From contig CAMDRY010000224.1 of the NCBI GenBank assembly GCA_945906975.1, forward strand, positions 1 through 5,847: a DNA stretch of 5,847 nucleotides, in the 5' to 3' direction. The stretch comes from Bordetella parapertussis. GTDB lineage: Bacteria; Pseudomonadota; Gammaproteobacteria; Burkholderiales; SG8-39. This document shows positions 1 to 5,766 of this stretch, piece after piece. Under the pieces are notes generated by a model, which made no database searches, had not been told where the DNA came from, and saw only the letters and a program-made list of their open reading frames with translations. The position numbers and the translations under genes were made by a program. The first letter of the stretch is position 1; each line of letters opens with the position of its first letter.

Positions 1-42
1 GAAGGGCAGGCTCTTGATACTGGTTTTAAGCAAAGTAGGCAT
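1..42 (-). CDS. purC: SAICAR synthase PurC, N-terminal fragment (runs off window)
   Basis: Only the first 14 codons are inside the window. They read MPTLLKTSIKSLPF from an ATG at 42-40. The S-I-K-S-L-P stretch is the usual opening of proteobacterial phosphoribosylaminoimidazole-succinocarboxamide synthase, where it is followed by a GKVRD motif that would lie outside the window. PurC joins aspartate to CAIR using ATP, the step right after PurE. The start lies 28 bp downstream of the purE stop, so co-transcription is likely. The ribosome binding site is weak (only GAAG a few bases before the ATG), which may mean coupling to purE translation. The call rests on a short N-terminal match plus context. 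PurK is the other common neighbour of purE, but its N-terminus is a glycine-rich GGGQLG nucleotide-binding start, which is not seen here. Confidence 0.66.
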   Translation of the reverse strand, partial: MPTLLKTSIKSLPF

Positions 43-70
43 GGCTTCGTTATGAATGAAAGACTGGGGC

Positions 71-556
71 TTAAAGGTCGGGAAGTTTTGCGTTCTTGAC
101 CGTTTCGGCCTGTTTGGCACGAAAGGCCTTGAGCTTGTCGGCGAGCGGCTTGTCGTTGAGGGCCAGCATGGCGACGGCAAAGAGGCCGGCATTGCCCGCG
201 CCCGCTTCGCCGATGGCGAAGGTGGCGACCGGAATGCCCTTGGGCATTTGCACGATGGAAAGCAGTGAATCGAGACCCTTGAGGTATTTGGAGGGAATGG
301 GCACGCCCAGCACCGGCAGCATGCTGGTCGCCGCCACCACGCCTGCAAGGTGGGCGGCACCACCGGCGCCGGCGATGAAGGCTTGGCAGCCGCGCGCCTC
401 CATGTCCTTGATCCAGGCCTCCAGTTCGGCCGGCGTGCGGTGCGCCGACAAGGCGCGCGCCTCGTAGCTGACGCCGAAATTTTTCAGTTGCTGGGCAGCT
501 TCCTTCATGACGTCCCAGTCAGAGGTGCTGCCCATGACTATGCCTACGGTACTCAT
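71..556 (-). CDS. purE: N5-carboxyaminoimidazole ribonucleotide mutase PurE (class I)
   Basis: Cytoplasmic purine-synthesis enzyme that moves the carboxylate of N5-CAIR to C4 to give CAIR. The protein has 161 residues, close to the usual 160-170 for class I PurE. It shows the N-terminal MGSTSDW phosphate/ribose-binding loop (residues 8-14), SAHRTP with the conserved His39 (37-42), and AGAGGAAHLAG with His69 (62-72). After these come the LPVLGVPI strand (80-87) and the SLLSIVQMPKGIPVATFAIG segment (98-116), the usual active-site core. The start was set at ATG 556-554 because the family begins just before the VGIVMGS strand and a GGAGAG ribosome binding site lies about 6 bases upstream. A farther in-frame ATG at 589 would add 11 residues that are not part of the family. 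The gene follows the aldolase by 39 bp and precedes a purC-like start by 28 bp, which fits one transcript. All key residues are present. Confidence 0.96.
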   Translation of the reverse strand: MSTVGIVMGSTSDWDVMKEAAQQLKNFGVSYEARALSAHRTPAELEAWIKDMEARGCQAFIAGAGGAAHLAGVVAATSMLPVLGVPIPSKYLKGLDSLLSIVQMPKGIPVATFAIGEAGAGNAGLFAVAMLALNDKPLADKLKAFRAKQAETVKNAKLPDL

Positions 557-595
557 CGTTCTCTCCGTGTTATTGATGTATTGGGGCACTACTTT

Positions 596-1660
596 TTAGT
601 TCACGACCTGCAAAAGTTCGCCCTTGGCGTAGCGCTGCGCCATTTTCTCTATTGGCACGGGCGTGATCTTGGAAGCCATACCGGAACAGCCGAACTGCTC
701 GTAACGCTGCTTGCAGATTTGTTTGGCCGCTTCGCGCGCCGGCTTGAGGTAGCTGCGCGGATCGAACTCGGACTTGTTCTCGTTGAGAAATTTACGGATG
801 GCCGCGGTCATGGCAAGGCGGATGTCGGTGTCGATGTTGATCTTGCGCACGCCGTGCTTGATACCCTCCTGGATTTCCTCAACGGGCACGCCGTAGGTTT
901 CCTTCATCTCGCCGCCGTTGGCGCGAATGATGGCCAGCAGGTCTTGCGGCACCGATGAGGAGCCGTGCATCACCAGGTGGGTGTTGGGGATGCGCTTGTT
1001 GATGGCCTTGATGCGCTCGATGGCAAGGATGTCGCCGGTGGGCTTGCGCGAGAATTTGTAGGCGCCGTGCGAGGTGCCGATGGCAATGGCCAGCGCGTCG
1101 AGCTGGGTTTTCTTGACGAAGTCGGCCGCCTGATCCGGATCGGTGAGCAGCATTTCGCGCGTCATCGTGCCCTCGGCGCCGTGGCCGTCTTCCTTGTCAC
1201 CCATCATGGTCTCAAGCGAACCAAGGCAGCCCAGCTCACCCTCGACCGTGACGCCGATCTTGTGCGCGGCGGCAACCACCTGGCGCGTGACGTCGATGTT
1301 GTAGTCGTATTCGGCGATGCTCTTGCCATCGGCCATCAGCGAACCGTCCATCATGACACTGGAGAAACCCAGCTTCATCGCCGACTCACACACCGAGGGC
1401 GACTGGCCGTGATCCTGGTGCATGACGACCGGAATGTTCGGATAGGAGTCGACCGCCGCCTGAATGAGGTATTTGAGGAAGGTCTCGCCGGCGTATTTAC
1501 GCGCACCGGCCGAGGCCTGCATGATCACCGGACTGTTGGTCTCGCTGGCCGCCTCCATGATGGCCTGGACCTGCTCGAGGTTGTTGACGTTGAAAGCGGG
1601 CAGGCCATAGCCGTTTTCAGCAGCGTGGTCGAGAAGCTGGCGCATCGATACGAGTGGCAT
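596..1660 (-). CDS. fba: Class II fructose-1,6-bisphosphate aldolase (Calvin/glycolytic type)
   Basis: Zn-dependent aldolase that reversibly cleaves fructose-1,6-bisphosphate into DHAP and glyceraldehyde-3-phosphate. It serves glycolysis and gluconeogenesis and, in autotrophs, the Calvin cycle (where it is called cbbA). The protein has 354 residues, normal for this subgroup. The N-terminus [19 protein letters not shown] is typical. Metal and catalytic motifs are complete: VVMHQDHGQ with Asp83 and the Zn ligand His84, GELG with Glu142, GTSHGAYKF with His198, VMHGSSS with His232, and the phosphate-binding [10 protein letters not shown] (274-283). The start ATG at 1660-1658 has a GGAG site 8 bases upstream. 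The frame stays open another 44 codons upstream (ATGs at 1732 and 1792), but that extension does not match the family. purE follows 39 bp downstream. A weak -10-like TAAAAT lies at 1731-1736 with no clear -35, so its own promoter is not established. Confidence 0.96.
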   Translation of the reverse strand: MPLVSMRQLLDHAAENGYGLPAFNVNNLEQVQAIMEAASETNSPVIMQASAGARKYAGETFLKYLIQAAVDSYPNIPVVMHQDHGQSPSVCESAMKLGFSSVMMDGSLMADGKSIAEYDYNIDVTRQVVAAAHKIGVTVEGELGCLGSLETMMGDKEDGHGAEGTMTREMLLTDPDQAADFVKKTQLDALAIAIGTSHGAYKFSRKPTGDILAIERIKAINKRIPNTHLVMHGSSSVPQDLLAIIRANGGEMKETYGVPVEEIQEGIKHGVRKINIDTDIRLAMTAAIRKFLNENKSEFDPRSYLKPAREAAKQICKQRYEQFGCSGMASKITPVPIEKMAQRYAKGELLQVVN

Positions 1661-1835
1661 GTCGGACTCCGAGGAATGGTCTGGAAAACACCGACAGCCT
1701 GCGCAAACGCCGGGCAATCGGTAATCCGCCATTTTACCGGAGAGAGGCCGGCCACGGAAACCTGATGGGACCGCGAGACATTGAATTTGCACATGGCCCG
1801 CCCGCGACGGGGAGCAGGCAGCACCGCCCTCCCGG

Positions 1836-3317
1836 TCAGGCGAGGTTGGCGGCCTTCTTGACCTGGGTCAGACGGACCATTTCCGGTGATTTTTTATAAT
1901 GTGTGTCGAGCGGATAACAGCCCGAAACCATGCCGTTGCGCGGCGCCGTGGTGCAGTCGCTAAAGGTGCGGCACAGCCGTTTTCTCTGCATCGGCCGCCC
2001 GGCCAGCACGTCGGCGGGCAACTCCGGGTAGGACAGCACCATACGGCCCAACCCGACAAAATCGACCCAGCCCTGGCGCACCACCGCCTGCGCGACGTTG
2101 GGCAGGAATTCCTGCAGGTAGGTATAACCGCTACCCATGAAGGCGAGCCGCGGAAAGGCCTGCTTGAGATCACGCACCGTCTCAAGGTGGCGCATCACGC
2201 CAATCAGCGGATCCTCGGGCGGCTGGTAACCGTCCGAGGGTGGGTATAGTGCCGGCCGCGTCAGGTGCGGGTTGTAATACGGGCTGCCCAGCGTGATGTT
2301 GATCAGGCGTATGCCCAAGCTTTGCGCCACGTCAAGGAAGGCGTGCGTTTCGGACAAATCGGCGCGCATCGGATCAGCCTCGTCGGTGCCAAAGCCGTAG
2401 CGGTAAGGCAAATGCAGCGAAAAATCGTCGGGTACGCCCGGGCCTAAAGTTGAGGAGTCGGGGCCCGACTGCGCCGGATCGGGCTTGAAGGGCACCAGGT
2501 CGAGCGCCGACAGCCGCACCGCCAGCTCGAGGCCGGGCACTTCGGCGCGGATGCCGGCGACAAGCTCGCGCAAAAAACGCGTCCGGTTTTCCATCGAACC
2601 GCCGAACTCGCCGGCGCGCGTCTTGGCTGACAGGAATTCATGACCGAGATAGCCGTGGCAATGCTTGAGGTCAACGAACTGGTAACCGCAGTCATAGGCG
2701 CGCTTTGCCGCGATCACATAATCGTCGATCAGCGCGCGAATATCGCCATCACTGAACAGCGGATGATCTGGCGCGACATGAAACTTGCGGTCCAGTATGG
2801 GGTGGCGGTAAAGAATGTGCGGCTCCATGCGCGCGTTGTCGTTGGGCTTGCAAAACCGCCCCGAGTGCGTGAGCTGCAGGCCGATGACCAGGTCTTTATC
2901 GTCGCCCATCGCCCCGCGGTGCGCGGCGACCAGGGTGTCACGCAACTGCGCGATGCTCGCCTGATTGGCGGCCGTCATGGTCAGCTGCTTCGGATTGGCA
3001 CGTCCGTCATGGCGCACCGCCACCGCTTCGCCGCCCCAGATCAGCTTGGCGCCGGACAGGCCGAAGTTGCGCCAGCGCCGCACGGTGTTATCCGAAGGCT
3101 TGCCGTCCTCGTGCCCGTCCCAGCCTTCCATCGGCTGGATGGCAAAGCGGTTGCCAACCGTAAAGGGACCGACTTTCAGCGTCGCGCCCAGCGCTGAGGA
3201 CGGCCCCGAGTCGACCACATCGTCGCAGGGCATGGCCAGGCCAAGACGTTGGAGGTTTTCGCGGAAACCCGCCGTAGTCTGCAGCGATTTTATTTTTGCA
3301 AAGTCACCGAATTTCAC
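1836..3317 (-). CDS. Old Yellow Enzyme-family NADH:flavin oxidoreductase, divergent
   Basis: FMN-dependent TIM-barrel oxidoreductase, probably cytoplasmic, of the family that reduces activated C=C bonds with NAD(P)H; the substrate is unknown. It has 493 residues from the chosen start, longer than a plain OYE (about 340-370) and shorter than the 2,4-dienoyl-CoA reductase type (about 640-670). Visible motifs are the barrel entry [14 protein letters not shown] (55-68), QLTHSGR (148-154), [22 protein letters not shown] (219-240) with the usual catalytic Tyr (223), [10 protein letters not shown] (243-252), a phosphate-binding [11 protein letters not shown] (394-404) and [13 protein letters not shown] (422-434). 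A Pro/Asp-rich insert spans about 279-324. The first His of the family HxxH pair is Lys218, and the C-terminal cysteines (449, 455, 467) are an incomplete 4Fe-4S motif. GTG 3317 was chosen because AAGGGGAGG precedes it by 4 bases; an ATG at 3335 would put that site inside the gene. TetR lies upstream, with a promoter between. Confidence 0.87.
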   Translation of the reverse strand: MKFGDFAKIKSLQTTAGFRENLQRLGLAMPCDDVVDSGPSSALGATLKVGPFTVGNRFAIQPMEGWDGHEDGKPSDNTVRRWRNFGLSGAKLIWGGEAVAVRHDGRANPKQLTMTAANQASIAQLRDTLVAAHRGAMGDDKDLVIGLQLTHSGRFCKPNDNARMEPHILYRHPILDRKFHVAPDHPLFSDGDIRALIDDYVIAAKRAYDCGYQFVDLKHCHGYLGHEFLSAKTRAGEFGGSMENRTRFLRELVAGIRAEVPGLELAVRLSALDLVPFKPDPAQSGPDSSTLGPGVPDDFSLHLPYRYGFGTDEADPMRADLSETHAFLDVAQSLGIRLINITLGSPYYNPHLTRPALYPPSDGYQPPEDPLIGVMRHLETVRDLKQAFPRLAFMGSGYTYLQEFLPNVAQAVVRQGWVDFVGLGRMVLSYPELPADVLAGRPMQRKRLCRTFSDCTTAPRNGMVSGCYPLDTHYKKSPEMVRLTQVKKAANLA

Positions 3318-3321
3318 GCGC

Positions 3322-3330
3322 CCTCCCCTT
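3322..3330 (-). promoter_or_regulatory. Strong ribosome binding site deciding a GTG start
   Basis: On the minus strand this reads AAGGGGAGG, followed by GCGC and then GTG at 3317-3315. It is a near-ideal Shine-Dalgarno sequence at a workable distance. It favours the GTG over the ATG at 3335, which sits upstream of this purine run and has only a GC-rich leader in front of it. Confidence 0.7.
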
Positions 3331-3362
3331 TGCATGCCCCGCCGCCGGCGTGGCCTGCGGTC

Positions 3363-3384
3363 TAATTAAACGTTTGGTTAATTA
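3363..3384. promoter_or_regulatory. Candidate TetR-type operator palindrome
   Basis: The plus strand holds TAATTAAACGTTTGGTTA at 3363-3380. This is an 18 bp palindrome centred on the CG at 3371/3372, with 7 of 9 base pairs symmetric and a perfect AAACGTTT core. A second symmetry, TAATTAA (3363-3369) with TTAATTA (3378-3384), overlaps it. The site lies directly downstream of the -10 box of the oxidoreductase promoter, where the transcription start would fall, a common position for a repressor operator. The TetR-family gene ends only 34 bp away. Binding by that protein is inferred, not shown. Confidence 0.58.
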
Positions 3385-3409
3385 TTGCCAATCACCAGCC
3401 CTGCGTCAA
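3381..3409 (-). promoter_or_regulatory. Candidate sigma70 promoter for the flavin oxidoreductase gene
   Basis: Read on the minus strand, a -35 box TTGACG (3409-3404, 5/6 match to TTGACA) is followed by a 17 bp spacer and a -10 box AATAAT (3386-3381, 5/6 match to TATAAT). It begins nine bases after the TetR stop codon and would start transcription near 3374, about 57 bp upstream of the GTG start. This suggests the oxidoreductase can be transcribed separately from the upstream genes. Confidence 0.62.
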
Positions 3410-3417
3410 CCGCAAAT

Positions 3418-4095
3418 TCACGGCCGCAGGTAACCGAGGATGACCTCGACGACGTGGGCGCGGCGCGAGCGGCGGCCGGCGGGACTGTCAAAGGTGCGGC
3501 CAAAGGCGTTGGACAGCGTCGCCTTGTTGGAGAAATAAAAATACGACAGCGCGGCGATCGACACGTACAACTCCACCGGATCAATGCCTCTGCGAATGAC
3601 GGCCTTTTTCACGCCGTTCTTGAGGATGCGCGACAGCGTATCGACCAGCGGCATGTACAGCTTGGTGACATTGCGCGCACGGCGCAGGTAGCGCGCACCG
3701 TGGACGTTCTCGGCATTGAGCAGGCTGATCAGCACCGGATGGCGTTCGTAATAGTCGAATTTGAACAGCACCAGGGCACGGATGGCCGCCAGCGGATCAA
3801 TGCTGTCGAGCGACAGGCCGCTCTCCTCGCGGCGCATGTGGCTGTAGGCGTTCTCGAGCACCGCAACGTAGAGGTTTTCCTTGTTGCCGAAATAGTAATA
3901 AATCATGCGCTTGTTGGCGCCGGCCCCCGCCGCAATCACGTCCACGCGCGCGCCGGCCAAGCCCTTGGCCGAGAACTCCGACTCGGCCGCATCGAGGATG
4001 CGCTGGCGCGTCGCCTCGGCATCACGCACCGCGGGTGCGGTCGCGCCGGCGCCCGCCCTGGCGCTGCGGCGCTTGCGCACGGGCGCTGAAACCAT
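3418..4095 (-). CDS. TetR/AcrR-family transcriptional regulator
   Basis: Dimeric DNA-binding repressor of the one-component ligand-sensing type. It has 225 residues from the ATG. An Ala/Arg-rich tail of about 28 residues precedes a typical TetR helix-turn-helix domain (about 29-78): TRQRILDAAESEFSAKG, then VDVIAAGAGANKRMIYYYFGNKENLY, where the Y-Y-Y-F-G-x-K-E block is the family signature. The rest (about 80-225) should be the helical ligand-binding and dimerisation domain, which is too variable to predict a ligand. The start is uncertain. ATG 4095-4093 has GGAAG only about 3 bases upstream, and an in-frame TTG at 4104 would add three residues. The gene begins 21 bp after the cupin stop. Its own stop codon is followed at once by the oxidoreductase promoter and a palindrome, so control of that gene is the natural hypothesis. 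Confidence 0.93.
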   Translation of the reverse strand: MVSAPVRKRRSARAGAGATAPAVRDAEATRQRILDAAESEFSAKGLAGARVDVIAAGAGANKRMIYYYFGNKENLYVAVLENAYSHMRREESGLSLDSIDPLAAIRALVLFKFDYYERHPVLISLLNAENVHGARYLRRARNVTKLYMPLVDTLSRILKNGVKKAVIRRGIDPVELYVSIAALSYFYFSNKATLSNAFGRTFDSPAGRRSRRAHVVEVILGYLRP

Positions 4096-4116
4096 GACTT
4101 CCAAATACCGTCCCGG

Positions 4117-4491
4117 CTAGTAAAAGATATTGGGTTTGAGGAAAAACCCGAGAACCAGCGCGCCATTGGGGGCACTCGCCACATGGCGGCTGCCGGCGGG
4201 GCGAAAGACAAAATTGCCGGCGGTGCAGGCGCCTTCGTTATCAACCAGACTGCCCTCGATCACCCAGCTTTGCTCAATCTGCACGTGCATGTGATCGGTC
4301 AGCACCGCGCCGGGCGCCAGGCGCGTGAGCACCGTCTGCAGGCCGGTTTCCTTGTCCTCCATCAGTATCTTGATCTCAATGCCGGGCCAGCGCGTCGGCT
4401 GCCAGGGGATCGAGGCGACATCGACGTAGCGCGAGGACAGCGGCGCGAGCCTGGCCTGCTGTTCCTGCAGGTCGGGGGTGAGTTGTGTCAT
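4117..4491 (-). CDS. Small single-domain cupin protein
   Basis: A 124-residue protein that is essentially one cupin beta-barrel, with no signal peptide or membrane segment. Cupin motif 1 fits the consensus G-x5-H-x-H-x3-E-x6-G exactly: Gly61, His67, His69, Glu73, Gly80 (GAVLTDHMHVQIEQSWVIEG). Motif 2 is G-x5-P-x-G-x2-H: Gly92, Pro98, Gly100, His103 (GNFVFRPAGSRH), but the Asn often found four residues after the last His is Ala. The full 3-His/1-Glu metal set is therefore present, and a divalent metal (Fe, Mn, Ni or Zn) is likely. Such small cupins may be dioxygenases, isomerases, decarboxylases or sensory/binding proteins, and the sequence does not say which. The ATG has a strong AAGGAG site 8 bases upstream. 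The gene lies 37 bp after the DUF993 gene and 21 bp before tetR, so all three are probably co-transcribed. Confidence 0.9.
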   Translation of the reverse strand: MTQLTPDLQEQQARLAPLSSRYVDVASIPWQPTRWPGIEIKILMEDKETGLQTVLTRLAPGAVLTDHMHVQIEQSWVIEGSLVDNEGACTAGNFVFRPAGSRHVASAPNGALVLGFFLKPNIFY

Positions 4492-4528
4492 GCTGTGTTC
4501 TCCTTAATGGTTAAGAGCGTGTTGAAGC

Positions 4529-5728
4529 TTAGCCTTGCATGCCGTGAACAGCCAGCAAGGCGCGCATGCGCGCGGCGGCGCGCGGTGGGTCGGTCAACAG
4601 TCCCGCCCGGTCGGCAAGGCGGAAGGTTTCGGCAAGATGCAGAATGGAGCGCGCCGACTGCTGGCCGCCAACCATGACGAAGTGATCCTGGTGTCCGTTG
4701 AGCCAGGCGAGGAACACCAGGCCGGTTTTATAAAAGCGCGTCGGTGCGCCAAAGATATGGCGCGACAACGGCACGGTCGGCGCAAGTATTTCGTGAAAGG
4801 CGGCACAATTGCCGGCCGCAAGTGCGCCCAGCGCCGCCGAGGCCGCAGGCGCAATGGCGTCGAATATGCCGAGTAGCGCGTCGCTGTGGCCGACACCGTC
4901 ACCAGTCTGATCGCCTGCAATCAGCTCGGGGTAATTGAAGTCATCACCGGTGTACATGCGCACCCCGCTGGCGAGGCGCCGGCGCATGGCGATTTCCTTG
5001 TCCTTGGCTAGCAGCGACACCTTCACGCCCTCGACTTTGGACGCATGCGCGTTGATGACGCCGACCGCGACATCCATCGCCTTGCCATGATCGGAGAAGC
5101 CCCAATATCCGGCCAGCGCCGGATCGAACATCTCGCCCAGCCAGTGAATAATGACCGGCTGCCTGACCTGCGACAGGATGCGGTCATAGATTTTTTCATA
5201 ATCGGCGGGAGACTTGGCCACCCGCGCGAGGGCACGGCTGGCCATCAGAATTATTTTTCCCCCAAGCTTTTCTATCGCCCCAACCTGCTCCTCGTAGGCG
5301 CGCAACACATCATCGAGGGAGCACGCGGCACCCGCCTCCAGCTGGTCTGTGCCCGCGCCGCTGGCAAGAAGGGCTCCGGGCACATCGCGCGAGGCATCGA
5401 CGGAGCGGCGGATGAGTTCCAGCGAGGTCGGCCAGTCAAGGCCCATGCCGCGCTGCGCCGTGTCCATGGCCTCTGCCACCCCGAGGCCCAGTGACCACAA
5501 ATGGTGGCGGTAGGCGATAGTGGCGTCCCAGTCGATGGGGGCATCGAGCCAGGGATCTTTCGCGGCGCGCGGATCGGCCACCACATGCGCCGCTGAATAG
5601 GCGATGCGATTGAAAGCACGCGCCGGCTTGGCCGGAAAACTGCGCGGCACACTCAAGGCAAACGTTTCAAGCGCACGCCCGGCCACCGGAAGCCGTATCG
5701 TCTCCGCAGTGCCCGGTCGGTCGGTCAT
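4529..5728 (-). CDS. DUF993 protein, dihydrodipicolinate synthase-like aldolase/lyase superfamily
   Basis: A 399-residue predicted TIM-barrel protein recognised as DUF993, a family often annotated 'dihydrodipicolinate synthase family' and not a true DapA. Family segments seen are YRHHLWSLGLGVAEAMDTAQRGMGLDWP (73-100), ASGAGTDQLEAG (122-133, where DapA has its GTTGE loop), KIILMASRAL (158-167), PVIIHWLGEMFDPALAGYWG (191-210), VEGVKVSLL (232-240), MYTGDDFNYPELIAGD (258-273) and PTVPLSRHIF (317-326). Lys236 in GVKVSLL sits where class I aldolases of this superfamily carry the Schiff-base lysine, so retro-aldol or lyase chemistry on an oxo-acid or sugar-derived compound is plausible. The Tyr of the DapA YNxP motif is not evident; HWLGE takes its place. 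The start is uncertain: ATG 5728 has a weak GGA-type site, while an in-frame TTG at 5770 overlaps the upstream stop. The cupin gene follows 37 bp downstream. Homologues in other bacteria are, from memory, often near sugar-catabolism genes. Confidence 0.84.
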   Translation of the reverse strand: MTDRPGTAETIRLPVAGRALETFALSVPRSFPAKPARAFNRIAYSAAHVVADPRAAKDPWLDAPIDWDATIAYRHHLWSLGLGVAEAMDTAQRGMGLDWPTSLELIRRSVDASRDVPGALLASGAGTDQLEAGAACSLDDVLRAYEEQVGAIEKLGGKIILMASRALARVAKSPADYEKIYDRILSQVRQPVIIHWLGEMFDPALAGYWGFSDHGKAMDVAVGVINAHASKVEGVKVSLLAKDKEIAMRRRLASGVRMYTGDDFNYPELIAGDQTGDGVGHSDALLGIFDAIAPAASAALGALAAGNCAAFHEILAPTVPLSRHIFGAPTRFYKTGLVFLAWLNGHQDHFVMVGGQQSARSILHLAETFRLADRAGLLTDPPRAAARMRALLAVHGMQG

Positions 5729-5766
5729 GACCGCATCCGGATCATTCGTTTCATGGTTGGGACCAT

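Noticed and set aside
350..958. Long plus-strand open frames opposite purE and the aldolase (also 965-1765, 2640-3197, 3385-4089 and 5045-5494)
   Set aside because: They are antisense shadows of genes with complete catalytic motifs, a common effect of high GC at third codon positions. None shows a recognisable domain.
1661..1792. 44-residue N-terminal extension of the aldolase from in-frame ATGs at 1792 or 1732
   Set aside because: The extension has no family similarity. The family start [12 protein letters not shown] coincides with an ATG that has a proper GGAG site.
1810..1833. Hairpin just after the oxidoreductase stop as a Rho-independent terminator
   Set aside because: The stem is interrupted by a bulge and is followed on the minus strand by GC-rich sequence with no T run, so it does not meet the criteria for an intrinsic terminator.
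3318..3335. ATG start at 3335 for the flavin oxidoreductase
   Set aside because: It would translate the strong AAGGGGAGG ribosome site as Gln-Arg-Gly-Gly, and it has only a GC-rich leader upstream. The GTG at 3317 is better placed.
4132..4149. GGGTTT / AAACCC inverted repeat at the end of the cupin gene, possibly an attenuator before tetR
   Set aside because: The 6 bp stem lies inside the coding sequence (Gly-Phe-Phe-Leu-Lys-Pro) and is half A-T. The following sequence has no continuous T run. Chance is a sufficient explanation.
4492..4528. Separate promoter or terminator between DUF993 and the cupin
   Set aside because: The gap is only 37 bp, and apart from the AAGGAG ribosome site no paired -35/-10 boxes or stem with a T run were found.
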